A stretch of 64,000 nucleotides of DNA, taken from Dactylorhiza incarnata. Taxonomy: Eukaryota; Streptophyta; Magnoliopsida; Asparagales; Orchidaceae. Below are positions 11,641 through 22,888 of the stretch, piece by piece. The notes beneath the pieces are model-generated. The model saw only the letters and a program-made list of their open reading frames with translations, made no database searches and had not been told where the DNA came from. Every line of letters starts with the position of its first letter. Within the stretch, counting starts at the first letter, position 1. The position numbers and the translations under genes are program-made. Location of the stretch: the NCBI GenBank assembly GCA_033032865.1, contig JAWHQI010000049.1, positions 9,101,001-9,165,000 on the forward strand. Direction: 5' to 3'.

Positions 11641-12084
11641 GCAAAAAAATTGTAACTCCAAAACACACACTACAAAGAGATGGGGGAGATCATGAATTGT
11701 CGGTTACTTGGGTTAGAGAATGCTAAAAAGGGGGGTCGCTAAGCGACGAGACCGGACTGCCCTCAACGAGAACTCTTGTTTCGGGTGATCTAATTGATGA
11801 ATAGAGGGCTACAAAGAAACATATAAAACAGGTCAGGAGGTGAGATCGAAAAGGTACTGAATTCGAGACCGCTTATCCAGGTGATAAGCTTGAGGACCCG
11901 AATCCAAAAGTGCTTTCTGGGTACCCCTCAACTCTATTTTTAGACACGGGGGTCTGCACAAACGAGCAGGTCTAAAAATAACCGGTTGCCCGGGGTGCAG
12001 AAGAACCGGGGCAGAGGAAAGAGGGTACATGAGGTGCAAATAGCAAAAAAGAGAAAAAATCCCTAGACCCAGACGATCACGCGT

Positions 12085-13414
12085 TGAAAGTGGAGGTTTA
12101 GTTCTTATTCCTTTTATTAAAAGATCTTGTTTAAGTTTATTTTCAAAGTAAGTGATATATCTATTTATATATAAGTGAGTTTGCTGATTTCTGTATGAGT
12201 AATAAAACCAAACAGTTAAAGTGCACAACACAGGAAGTAAAACAAAAAGATAAAACAAGCAATCCACAGATGACACAAAATATATAGTAGTTCCCCTCAA
12301 CTGGGTACATATACTCTTCTACCCACTGGTAGGAATCCACTAGGAGGATGTTGATAAGGTGCCCTCACACCAAGGTGTTTTTGATAAGGTGTCCACACAC
12401 CAAGTGAGCTGTTGATAAGGTGCTCTAACCAAGATGCAGGTTTTTGCTAAGGTGCCCTGTCACCGGGATTAACTTTTGAAGGGAGTTATAACCCTGTACA
12501 GGATGGGGTAAGGAAGTAAAATGAAAAACAGAAATTGTAATGTTCTTCTCTGTATAAGAAGACTCTTGAAGATCCAGATGTGGTGTTGAATGGATCTGAT
12601 GTTGAAGAGCTCCCCCTGTCTGATATGGGTTGATGACAGTTCTGGAGATCTCTCCTTTCAAACACTTCTTTTTTCTAGTGCAGTGATAATCCTGAGCAAG
12701 TAGTTGTGATTTGTGTCTCAGGATGTTTGTAATTTGCAGGAAGATGTTAGCAATCAAAGATGTGCTGTTTTTGTTGTGTCTCGTGCATGTTGTTTTCTCT
12801 GTTTCTATCTCTTTATAACCTGAGAGCCTTTACTTTAATTTGAATTCTTGCTGGGGAATATGGAAAGAGATAAAGTCTCTTTGATTTTATTCCTTGGGAA
12901 AAGGTGTTGCCGTATTTGACTCTTCAGCAAACGGCTATAATCTTTATTGACTGCAACGGCTATATCAGAAAAGCATGTATAATAATATAATAATGTTAGT
13001 CGAACAGTATAAATTGATTTAATAATGTTGCTGATAACATTTTCGTCGAGCGCTGTTCTGAAATAGATTTGTCGAGCGCTGGCTTGAGTTTGTCGAGCGT
13101 CGTTCAGAGAATGCCTGGCCGCTGAGATTATTCTGACTGAATTCGTCGAGCGCTGTTTTGATAGAGATTTGTCGAGCGCTGTTCTGTCTTGAATTTGTCG
13201 AGCGCTGGCTAGCTATTTGTCGAGCGTCGTTCGACATTAGTCGAACGTAGAGTGCTTATATTATTTTCTTATGTATATTCTCCGATTTGATCGCATCATA
13301 TTTAATTTATGTTTTCCTAGTTTTCTTACTTAAGAAAATTTGATCTGAGTTATTAGATGACTTATTGACAAAGAGGATGGATCCTAACTCAAATCAAAAG
13401 CCAAGGTTCCAACA
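12085..13414 (-). repeat. 3' LTR of the gag-only element
   Basis: The LTR begins with TGAAAG and ends with CCAACA in window orientation, and the polypurine tract follows it. It carries seven TTCGTCGAGCG or TTTGTCGAGCG motifs at 13042-13250, upstream of a reverse TATA (12812-12817). Confidence 0.9.
13042..13250. repeat. TTCGTCGAGCG motif cluster in the gag-only LTR
   Basis: About seven copies of TTCGTCGAGCG or TTTGTCGAGCG, with one or two flipped TTCGAC forms, occur in 210 bp at irregular spacing of 25-45 bp. The second LTR repeats the cluster at 15867-16073. It lies 230-430 bp upstream of the TATA box in element orientation. Confidence 0.8.
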
Positions 13415-13430
13415 ATCTCCCCCTATTTGA
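13415..13430 (-). other. polypurine tract of the gag-only element
   Basis: ATCTCCCCCTATTTGA on the plus strand is the complement of TCAAATAGGGGGAGAT, which directly adjoins the 3' LTR. The identical sequence adjoins the Sirevirus 3' LTR at 18829. Confidence 0.8.
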
Positions 13431-13765
13431 GTTGGGATCCTTATTCAGATTAAAACTAGTGGCCTGGAAATCTTCTTTTAGTCTAAAACAGCCATTGATT
13501 GATTATATTTAAAGTTTTCAAGTGCAGCAGCTTATTTCTTGAGTTAAAGTTTTCAATTGCTGCAACCTTTAATAGATTTTAAGGAATTTTTGTCTGATAC
13601 CTTCCTTCTTAAGAATCCCCTTATCAAAAGAGACTCATACTCAGTGCTTTTGATTATTTCTAATCAATGCAACTACAGTAGAATGCTCAACATAATTTGG
13701 AGAAGGTCTGTAAGAATATTGAAGTTATCTGACATTAACATTCAAATGAGTTTTATGCTTGCTTA

Positions 13766-14812
13766 TTAGGAATGGAGTTTAATGGTGAAAAACTTTTTAA
13801 TACCATTTGAAAGTTCTTTTAGGAATATATGTCTTAAGAATTTTAAAATCTGATTTTTGATACTAATTGAAAGTTTTCTTTTGTAGTCATTAAAATATAT
13901 GTTTGAAATTATTTTAAAGTTTTCTTGATAATCATTCAGTAAATTAGTATTAATTGATTTATTTTGTGCTGTTGTATTTTCTTTAGGTTTATTATTTTCA
14001 GAAGCTAAATAATTTATGTTTGTTATCTTCTTTTTAATTTCTTTGTTTAATTTTACTAAATCTGTAATTGTTATTTTAAAAACAGTTTTAGAGGTAGAGT
14101 TATGATTTGGTTTTGCCTCATTTACCTTTCCTAACTCTGCTTCTGCATTTTGATTTTGGTATGATCCATTTATGGCCATCATGCAGAAAGCTCTAGCTCT
14201 GTGCTCCTTTTCTTTTTCTTCTTCACTCAGATTTATTGATGGTTCTGCATCATAAATACATTTAGTTAAAGTAATGGAAGAAGAGGGTTCATTTACCATC
14301 CTAGAAAGGGAGTTCCAGATTCCTCTTGCAGAAGTGCAGTCTTCAACTCTTTGAAGAATGTCTTTTGACACTGATTGAGTTAAGATCTGCATAGCTTTTG
14401 TATCTGCATCTGTTGAGTAGTCTGAAGATGGGGAAGGTTCTGTAGATGGGGAAGGTCCTTTATGTTTATCAGTCTGCCCATCATCAGCACCAGCTTTGAT
14501 TTTATCTGGCTTCATTTTGCAAATGCGGGCAGTGACATCAGTCTCTCTGTTGCCACGTTTTATTTCGGTAGTTTTCTTTGAAGAAGATATATCAGCGCCA
14601 ACATAGACAGGCCCTTTCATTGCTCTTGAAGGGGACTTGAGACCCGTGGAACTAGGTAATGCATGTGTAACTGCCTTTGATGATATGAGAGGAGGTCCTG
14701 TCAAAATAGATTTGTAAATTTCTTCATCTATGGCATTCATATATAGCTTAATTCTAACTTGCCATATAGAATAATTATCCAAATTAAATATGGGTGGATC
14801 TGAAAGAGTCAT
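13766..14812 (-). CDS. gag-like protein of the non-autonomous element
   Basis: The frame encodes about 348 residues from the methionine of MTLSDPPIF. The frame is open further upstream into the primer site, but this methionine is the first before a recognisable domain. The N-terminus (NLDNYSIWQVRIKLYM) resembles the start of copia Gag. A later block (VSKDILQRVEDCTSARGIWNSL) resembles the UBN2/copia Gag capsid helix region. In between is a Ser/Pro/Lys-rich stretch. The C-terminal half is Asn/Lys-rich with no zinc knuckle, so nucleic-acid binding by a CCHC motif is absent or lost. No pol follows. The function would be particle formation, or simply maintaining compatibility with a helper element. 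Confidence 0.7.
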   Translation of the reverse strand: MTLSDPPIFNLDNYSIWQVRIKLYMNAIDEEIYKSILTGPPLISSKAVTHALPSSTGLKSPSRAMKGPVYVGADISSSKKTTEIKRGNRETDVTARICKMKPDKIKAGADDGQTDKHKGPSPSTEPSPSSDYSTDADTKAMQILTQSVSKDILQRVEDCTSARGIWNSLSRMVNEPSSSITLTKCIYDAEPSINLSEEEKEKEHRARAFCMMAINGSYQNQNAEAELGKVNEAKPNHNSTSKTVFKITITDLVKLNKEIKKKITNINYLASENNKPKENTTAQNKSINTNLLNDYQENFKIISNIYFNDYKRKLSISIKNQILKFLRHIFLKELSNGIKKFFTIKLHS

Positions 14813-14896
14813 TTGGAAAAATCTTTTTACAACAAAAATAAGAACTAGGGTGATCTTTGTGATTTCAGGTGTTAGCCTGTGTGAAAAATCAACTTC

Positions 14897-14907
14897 CTCT
14901 GATACCA
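14897..14907 (-). other. primer-binding site of the gag-only element
   Basis: CTCTGATACCA on the plus strand is the complement of TGGTATCAGAG, the initiator-methionine tRNA primer site common in copia elements. It lies two bases from the LTR end. Confidence 0.85.
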
Positions 14908-14909
14908 AT

Positions 14910-16239
14910 TGAAAGTGGAGGTTTAGTTCTTATTCCTTTTATTAAAAGATCTTGTTTAAGTTTATTTTCAAAGTAAGTGATATATCTATTTATATATAAG
15001 TGAGTTTGCTGATTTCTGTATGAGTAATAAAACCAAACAGTTAAAGTGCACAACACAGGAAGTAAAACAAAAGGATAAAACAAGCAATCCACAGATGACA
15101 CAAAATATATAGTAGTTCCCCTTAACTGGGTACATCTACTCTTCTACCCACTGGTAGGAATCCACTAGGAGGTTGTTGATAAGGTGCCCTCACACCAAGG
15201 TGTTTTTGATAAGGTGTCCACACACCAAGTGAGCTGTTGATAAGGTGCTCTAACCAAGATGCAGGTTTTTGCTAAGGTGCCCTGTCACCGGGATTAACTT
15301 TTGAAGGGAGTTATAACCCTGTATAGGATGGGGTAAGGAAGTAAAATGAAAAACAGAAATTATAATGTTCTTCTCTGTATAAGAAGACTCTTGAAGATCC
15401 AGATGTGGTGTTGAATGGATCTGATGTTGAAGAGCTCCCCCTGTCTGAGATGGGTTGATGACAGTTCTGGAGATCTCTCCTTTCAAACACTTCTTTCTTC
15501 TGGTGCAGTGATAATCCTGAGCAAGTAGTTGTGATTTGTGTCTCAGGATGTTTGTAATCTGCAGGAAGATGTTAACAATCAAAGATGTGCTGTTTTTGTT
15601 GTGTCTCGTGCATGTTGCTTTCTCTGTTTCTGTCTCTTTATAACCTGAGAGCCTTTACTTTAATTTGAATTCTTGCTGGGGAATATGGAAAGAGATAAAG
15701 TCTCTTTGATTTTATTCCTTGGGAAAAGGTGTTGCCGTATTTGACTCTTCAGCAAATGGCTATAATCTTTATTGACTGCAACAGCTATATCAGAAAAGCA
15801 TGTATAATAATATAATAATGTTAGTCGAACAGTATAAATTGATTTAATAATGTTGCTGATAACATTTTCGTCGAGCGCTGTTCTGAAATAGATTTGTCCA
15901 GCGCCGGCTTGAGTTTGTCGAGCGTCGTTCAGAGAATGCCTTGCCGCTGAGATTATTCTGACTGAATTCGTCGAGCGCTGTTTTGATAGAGATTTGTCGA
16001 GCGCTGTTCTGTCTTGAATTTGTCGAGCGTCGGCTAGCTATTTGTCGAGCGCCGTTCGACATTCGTCGAACGTAGAGTGCTTATATTATTTTCTTATGTA
16101 TATTCTCCGATTTGATCGCATCATATTTAATTTATGTTTTCCTAGTTTTCTTACTTAAGAGAATTTGATCTGAGTTATTAGATGACTTATTGACAAAGAG
16201 GATGGATCCCAACTCAAATCAAAAGCCAAGGTTCCAACA
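14910..16239 (-). repeat. 5' LTR of the gag-only element
   Basis: This is the 1,330 bp partner of the LTR at 12085 and has the same length. Differences are scattered substitutions with no obvious indels. Several differences fall at CpG sites of the GTCGAGCG motifs. The reverse TATA lies at 15637-15642. Confidence 0.9.
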
Positions 16240-16423
16240 CGCGTTCTCCATGGAGCCAGATCGCCGGTGCCTTGGTGATCGCTGAGACTGGTAATCTTGA
16301 TCGAAAACTGAAGTCGCAAACTTCCGGGAAAACTTGATCCAAACACTTTTTCAAGTTTTGTTGGAACTTCAGAAATGTTCGCTTTGACCACGCAGATCGC
16401 GGCTGCTTAAAATGTTGGGATAG

Positions 16424-16433
16424 CTATAAATAC
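16424..16433 (+). promoter_or_regulatory. TATA box of Tat A extra gene 1
   Basis: CTATAAATAC lies 94 bp before the first ATG of the plus-strand gene. The three other Tat extra genes here have nearly identical boxes (31531, 36666, 44217). Confidence 0.65.
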
Positions 16434-16526
16434 ACCTGGAGACTTCAAAACTCAAAACTTTCCTGCGAGAACTGCGAGCTAGTCCCCCTTGCGATCAAAG
16501 TTTTTCAGATCGCTGCGACCAAAAAG

Positions 16527-17299
16527 ATGGACTTCAAGATGTCTCTTGAGAAAGTGGCGAAAACTCGATTTTTGCCTAAGTCCACAATTTTGAAGAAGAC
16601 CGACAACAACGCAACAGCTAGCTATAAGAAGACTATTGCGATCAAGCCCTCTAAGGTGGTGGTTGAAGGAGAGTCTTCGACCAAGGAGATAGTTGATACT
16701 TATGAGAAGGAGATCCAGCTGAGCAAATTTCAAGAACATGCAAATAAAAGTGGAACGACCTCGGTGGCCTATAGCCAGGTTAATGTAGTGTCCACTTCTT
16801 CAGGACCGGTTAAGTTGAGGCTGCCTGAGGGCACGATCACCTTCGATTTGGAGAAATCACTTGCAGCTCTTGGTCAGACCGATATTCGGTCCTGTCATGC
16901 TACTTCTACTGAAGTTATCAAGGTCGGGCTTTAGTAACAGAGGTCCTTAGTTGAGAAACTCAAAGAGCAGATCGGAGAGCAGCAGGAGGTTGCAAAAGTA
17001 AAGAAAAAGGAAGGCGACGGGATCTTCTACCAAGGTTATTAAATGCAATAAAAAGAATGAAGAAGAGAAGAAAGGGTTGACCTCTAAGAGATGCAGTCAA
17101 TCCAACTACCATTCCGATTGAAGATGGTGAGATCCGACATTCTCCTGAGGAAATTGCGTTTGCAAAGTTGGGTGACTAGGTCGACTATATTCCTTTCCTC
17201 ATGATCTCGATATCTTTGAGGGAGGAGGATTCAGAGTTAGCAGCTTACCTTGACGATCCTTCCTCTAATAATCTTTCTTGCTTGATCTGGCAGATGGTC
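16527..17299 (+). pseudogene. Tat A extra gene 1 (antisense to the element), 5' part
   Basis: An open frame of 135 codons starts MDFKMSLEKV. It ends at a TAG, followed directly by TAA, but the same frame then continues with a Lys/Glu/Gln-rich, coiled-coil-like stretch (VEKLKEQIGEQQEVAKVKKK). The protein is Lys-rich at its start and I recognise no enzyme domain. The Sirevirus is inserted at 17299 and the gene resumes at 29926. It corresponds in position and promoter to the first extra gene of Tat B. Its role is unknown. Confidence 0.5.
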
Positions 17300-18828
17300 T
17301 GAAAGAAATCGTCGTCTACCTAAATCACCTAAAGGGGGGGGGGGGGGGGGGGGGGTGAATAGGTGATCTCTACTGCGATTGCGGAATAAAAATTAAGTAT
17401 ACACACAACAAGAAAAATCACAGCACAGAGACACAAGATTTATAGAGGTTCCCCAAGGTGGGTACTCCTCTCTCCCGCTTCGCCTATCTAGCACTTTGGG
17501 CTAGCGTCGGCAACTTCGCCAAAACTCGGATTTATCAACAAATCATACACTCGGAGATAACGGCTCCTACAAACTCGGAGAACAACCTCTCCTAGAAAAG
17601 CACTCGGAGATAAACTCCTACAACTCGGAGCAAAATACTCCTACAAAATAACTCGGAGAAAAATCTCCTACTAGAATCAAATAGAGTTTGAAATAAAATA
17701 CTTCTATTAAACCTCAATAGAGATTAACTTCAGATCTCGGAAAAACTGAGTCTTCTTCTTCCTTGAGAACTAAAGCTTGGATCTTCAAAGATTTGGAAGA
17801 AAGGAAACTCGGCAAACCTGATCTGAATAGGCCCTTTGATTTTCTTGAAAAGATCTTCAAAAATATGGAGCAGCAAAAAGATCAAAGACCTTCTTATCTG
17901 AGAAATCTCTAACAACACTGAAGAACGAGTCTTGAGGGCGCAGAAGTTAGATCTCAGAAAAACTTGTTCAGCGAGCAAGAAGGAAGACGGCTGGGTTCGT
18001 CTCTTGCAATTGGGTTGAATAATAATACTTGTGTTTGCCCTAAAATAAAAAGATTATTTATAGGAAGAACTCCAACGGCTAGGGCAACAGACAGGGAATG
18101 ATCGACATGTGTGCTGCACATGGCGGCCTACCCTAATTTTCAAGAATGAAACATATTTTTGAAATCCGTCTGTCCGTCATTCGTCGAGACTTCACGTGAA
18201 CACTCGACGAAATGACTTAGCCATTAAAAAAACTGATCAAAGGCTTGAAAACCATCTTCTGTTTTCATTCGTCGGGATTCGTCGGGAGTTCTCGAGAACT
18301 CTCGACGAATTGACTTAGCCGCACAATTTCCTTCACAAAGCTGCATTTTTGACTTCTGTCAGCATTCGTCGATATTCATCGGGAGTTCACGAGAACATTC
18401 GACGAATGGACTTAGCCGCAGAACTTTCTTCTTCAAACTAGGAATTTTGGCTTCTGTCAGGATTCGTCGGGAATCATCGGGAATCATCGGGACTTCACGT
18501 GACAACTCGACGAATTGACTTAGCAAAAATTCCTTTTCTTCTGAAAACCTGCTCCACTCCTCAAACTTGAAAGCCTTCAGTTGTGAGAATATGAAGTGCA
18601 CCTCAAAAGAGAGATTACACATGGACCAACACTTTGTTCTATACTATGAGGGATTACATTGTCTAGGACTGTGTTTGGTGATCCATTGCAACCTAACTTT
18701 GATGTGCACTTAGCATTATGACCTGTCACAACACATCTAAAGAGAATTCATCAAATACATACTCAATTCAATTTAGTTCACTAGGGGACACCTTCAAATT
18801 CAGGTGATTGTGGATACAATACCCAACA
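17300..18828 (-). repeat. 3' LTR of the Sirevirus
   Basis: The LTR reads TGAAAG to CCCAACA in window orientation. It contains a run of 22 G at about 17334-17355, a reverse TATA (18055-18062) and four long palindromes with TTCGTCG arms at 18179-18520. Confidence 0.92.
18179..18520. repeat. four long palindromes with TTCGTCGA arms
   Basis: Each palindrome pairs an ATTCGTCG arm with a CGACGAAT arm around a 15-20 bp core. The copy at 18277-18310 is a 34 bp palindrome with one mismatched pair. Cores include TTCACGTGAA (with a G-box CACGTG at 18193-18198) and GTTCTCGAGAAC. They lie 120-460 bp upstream of the TATA box in element orientation. Palindrome arrays at this place are a known Sirevirus trait; this arm sequence is what I see here. 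Confidence 0.8.
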
Positions 18829-18844
18829 ATCTCCCCCTATTTGA
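18829..18844 (-). other. polypurine tract of the Sirevirus
   Basis: ATCTCCCCCTATTTGA adjoins the LTR and is identical to the tract of the gag-only element at 13415. Confidence 0.8.
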
Positions 18845-19007
18845 AGATGTCATAACCCTATGCACTAAGTTGAATTGCACAGAAAGTATAATTGAATAAA
18901 GACAGCACAACCAGGCAGTAATAATTAAAGAGAGAATCAATGTTTATCCAAACACAAAAATATATATATAAACAAAGAAAAACAGCATGATTCCAGATCA
19001 GCTCAGC

Positions 19008-21524
19008 TCATGCATGATCCTTGCCTTTCTGCTTTCCAAAAATTCTTTCCACTGCCTCAGCTCTTTTTTTCTGTTCAGATTCCATTCTCTCAAAGAATGC
19101 CTTTGGCTTAGGCCAATATCTATCAGGAGCAGTCTCTTTAGATCCACCTGTCTTGAAATGAATTCTCCTTTCAGTTGTCCTTTTCTTGAACTTATCCCAT
19201 TCCTCCTGACTGTAATGTTTACTGACACTTTCATTTTGCTTACTAACAAGGTTGAAAGCTGTAAGAATGAGATTTTTTGAAGTGGGACTCCAGCTTTCTT
19301 GGAAATTTCTTGGAGGAGGCACATCATAGAATTCTCTGATCTTCTTGTGAGGATTAGACCTTTTTGCAGAAGGTTTATCACCAAAGATCTTCCTTTTCAA
19401 AGAGTTTTCAGAAGATTCAGGAGCTTTGGAGCTTTCAAGCACTGGATCATCCCAGAACTCTTGGTAGGTAGAGACTAGAAAATCTGCTTCAGCAAAATCA
19501 GAATCCTCAACAGGAATATGAGAAGAACTTGGAGCACTTGGACCTGGAGCACCTGAAGAAGGAACATCTGACTCTTTATTCATAACAGAGAATCCAAGCA
19601 TGCCTGCAACCTCCTTGAACAGCCAACTTGTAGATTCATGAGTGTACCAATTTATATCTACAACATTTTGTAATATGTTCTCCTTAAGCTCTTGCATCTT
19701 GGAAAATACATTTCCATCCAAATCACTAACTTTACCAGCATTTTCTTCTATCTTAGACACAATGCTCTCCTCCCCCTTTATGACATCTTCATGTAGAAGG
19801 GTATAGAGTTTGGCCAGTTGTCTTTCAACTTGATCATCCAGAAAAGTAAGCCCTTGATCATGAGAAGCTCTGAGAGCTGTTTGAGCAGAATTCAGATGAA
19901 GAACATCTTCACCAACCTGATGCAAGTTCTTTAGAGCATGCCCAACTGCCTTATTGGTGTGGTCCAATGCTTTTCCTGCTTTTGACATCCAGGCTTCTTG
20001 ATTACTCTTGAATTTGCCCATTTCATGTCTCATCTCAGCCATTTCCTGTCTCAAAGCACTATCAACTTTATCTATTTTCTGATAAACTGACTTTATGGGC
20101 TGATCAAAATGCTCTGTTTGAGCTTGCAGCAAAGTTGAAATTGACTGGAGCAAAGAAGATTGAGAGCTCTCTCCAGTTTCAAAAACATCAGGAGAGACTC
20201 TATTAGCTACAAAACTTGTATATTGTGCTTGCTTATCAAGCACTGTTGCTCTTGGAGATCGTCTCAAAATACTTTCTGGAGGGGGAAAGAGCAGCACAGG
20301 AGGGACTGCAGATTCACCCATAAATATGTCTTCCTGTTCTTTCTCCCCCTCAGTCAAAGACATCTTCTTAGCTAACTCCAACTGAGCACTAAAACATCGC
20401 ATCTCCAAAGAATCTGATTTCTCAGAAGGAACAGATTCAGGATCTGCCAAGTCTTCACTATGTTCTGAATTATAAGCAAACTCTACAGGGGATCTTCTTG
20501 AGTCTTCTAACATAGCAGCTTCATCTTCAGCAGCAGACTTCCCTTGACCTTCCAGGTTAGAAACAGTATCAGGAACAGCAGGACTAACTGGATCAACATA
20601 CACTGGATCAGTATGAACTGGATCAATTTCACTGGGAGGAATTTGTTTGGAAACACCACCACTTTCAGCAATGTCTCTTGGGGTTGGAAGCTCCCCCTCA
20701 ACATGTTCACCTCTGCCTTGATCAGGAGCTGTACTGGGTCCACTACCCCTTGAGGGTTGACCTTCTTCAAGAGTCCTATACTCATTCTGCATAGGGTCCT
20801 CATCACCATTAACAACATTCTTGACTCCACCCTTTGGAATGACCCTTTCCCATTTGGAGAAAATAGAGGAGTTGATTTTCTTAGTGTGGTGGATGGGGAT
20901 ACCTCTTCCAAGATTGAAAAAATCTGGATTACTACCATTCAGCAACAAACTAATAATTCTTCCAAAATTTGAGGCATGGAAGCTGTCTTTAATTTTCTCA
21001 AAAAGAACTTCACCAAAATTAAAACTCTTTCTACAAATAACAGCTGTGTGAATCTTAAAGGCTTCTTCAGATTGGTAGTCATGTGAACCTACTTTGCACA
21101 ATAAGACTTTTCCCAAAATATCACACAGAAGCTTACCTCTGTCATTCATGAATTATCTTCTTATCTTTGAACCTTCATCAAGAATGCCACAAAATCTTTT
21201 GGCCTGGAGAAAGTCTTCAACATACACTTCATCTGTTTCGACTCCAGGCATCCTCAAGATCCTGTTGATGCCACTAGCTTTCAAAACTATTTTACAAGAG
21301 CTGATGCAACTCTTTATCTTCTTGCCTTGACCAGAGATTTTTGCATTTCTGTAGAACTCAAGAACGTCTTGTTCGAGAATTTTAGCCGGCTCTTCCAAGA
21401 CATAACTGAGCCCGGCTACATCAAGCATTAAAATAATGTTTCTGAACTCATCTAAAGCAGTTCGAAAGCTACCTCGCACCAGCTCTCCACCAGAATGCAG
21501 ACCTCCAGTGGATTTGGGCGCCAT
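19008..21524 (-). pseudogene. Sirevirus envelope-like / plant transposon-domain protein
   Basis: One frame of about 838 codons is broken by a single in-frame TAA at 21153, giving 123-codon and 713-codon parts. The N-terminal 300 residues are a globular domain reminiscent of the 'putative plant transposon protein' domain. The middle is acidic and Ser/Pro-rich. Residues about 450-620 are a long predicted coiled coil (words such as RQEMAEMRHEMGKF). The C-terminus is basic and Lys-rich. Such ORFs between RNase H and the 3' LTR are found in Sireviruses and have been called envelope-like. I see no clear signal peptide or transmembrane segment, so an envelope role is unsupported. Confidence 0.65.
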
Positions 21525-21841
21525 CGAGCTTGACGAAATCGGGGAAGAGAAACAGTGTTTTCTCGAGGGAGACGGAGAGACGGGAAGGGTTTCACGGAAG
21601 AGTGCGTGGAATCACGTGTTCTCTTTATTTTTATATATATATAAAATAAATTTAGGCGCGTACCTGATTTCACGGATGGCTCTTCGGATCCAATAAATTG
21701 TATTTAATAATAAGGTTTCACGAGAGACGTGTCTGAGAAGAGAGATATTTTGACATGTGAAATTCCGTGAAACTTCATGAAATTTTCTGGTTTATCCAGT
21801 GAAATCCCGTGTAATTTCGTGCAATTTCAACAGTCCTGTCT
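21525..21841. other. spacer between RNase H and envelope-like ORF
   Basis: There is no coding capacity on the sense strand. It contains a TA-rich run (TTTTTATATATATATAAAAT) about 90 bp upstream of the envelope-like start, which might serve as an internal promoter. That role is inferred. Confidence 0.35.
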
Positions 21842-22888
21842 TCAAGATTCCTTGTTAAGCATTCCAAGTTCCATTTTGAAGAAATTGAACTTGGTCTCAT
21901 CCAGAGGCTTCGTAAAAATATCTGCAATTTGTTTGTCAGTATTAACATATAACAAATTAATATCCTTACTCTCAACATGTTCCCGGATGAAGTGGTAGCG
22001 AAGCTCGATGTGCTTTGTTCTGTTGTGAGAGACTGGATTATTTGCTATGGCAATAGCACTTGAGGAGTCACAGAACATGGGGATTTTTGTGAGCTTTAAA
22101 TTATAGTCCTCAAGCTGATTCTTTATCCACAAAAGTTGTGCACAGCAACTGCCGGCAGAGATATACTCCGATTCAGCAGTTGATATTGCAACACAATTTT
22201 GCTTCTTGCTACTCCATGACACAAGCCTTTTTCCCAAGAATTGGCAAGTTCCTGAAGTACTCTTTCTATCATCTTTTCTACCTGCAAAATCAGCATCTGA
22301 AAAATCAATTAGTTCAAAATCATTGCTTCTCGGGTACCATAAGCCGAGATTTGGTGTACCCTTAAGGTATCTCAAAATCCTCTTTGCAGTGACATAATGA
22401 GATTCCTTACAGTTCACCTAATACCTGGCACAAACACATGTTGAAAACATTATATCGGGCCTACTGGCAGTAAGGTAGAGCAAGGACCCAATTATGCTTC
22501 TGTACTTGGTTTCATCAAAAGGTTTCCCTTTTTCATCCTTGTCTAGAGACATACTTGAGCCCATTGGAGTCCTCATAGAGGTTGCACTCTCCATTCCAAA
22601 TTTCTTGAGGAGCTCTTTTGTGAACTTCGTCTGAGAGATGAAAATTCCATCTTCAGATTGGTGCACCTGAAGTCCTAAGAAATATTTCAGCTCTCCCATA
22701 CTACTCATTTCAAACTTACCTTGCATCAAGTTAGAAAACTTTTTGCAAAGTTTGTCATCTGTAGAACCAAATATAATATCATCGACATAGATTTGCACAA
22801 GCAAAATCTCACCTTTTACTTCCCTAAGAAATAATGTCTTATCTATTGTTCCCCTTGTGAATTTGTTCTCAAGAAGGAACCTAAACAA
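21842..22888 (-). pseudogene. Sirevirus reverse transcriptase C-terminal half and RNase H
   Basis: This is a single frame with one in-frame TAG at 22418. The upstream part holds the catalytic YVDDI motif and GELKYFLGLQV typical of copia reverse transcriptase. The downstream part is copia RNase H (DADFAGRKDDRKSTSG, then WSSKKQNCVAISTAESEY, then a TKPL-type end). It is separated from the N-terminal half of the reverse transcriptase by a frameshift near 22895. Confidence 0.85.

Larger units (their letters stand above)
12085..16239 (-). mobile_element. non-autonomous gag-only copia element (TR-GAG type)
   Basis: This is a complete 4,155 bp element with two 1,330 bp LTRs and a perfect CGCGT duplication (12080-12084, 16240-16244). 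The 1.5 kb interior holds a primer-binding site, a gag-like frame and a polypurine tract, and no protease, integrase, reverse transcriptase or RNase H. Its LTR ends (TGAAAG...CCAACA in window orientation), primer site and polypurine tract match those of the neighbouring Sirevirus. This suggests it is mobilised by Sirevirus proteins. By eye the LTRs differ at about two dozen positions (near 98% identity). Confidence 0.9.

Noticed and set aside
11640..12084. LTR of Tat A
   Set aside because: A TGTT start near 11637 is suggestive, but no matching second copy, polypurine tract or terminal CA could be located.
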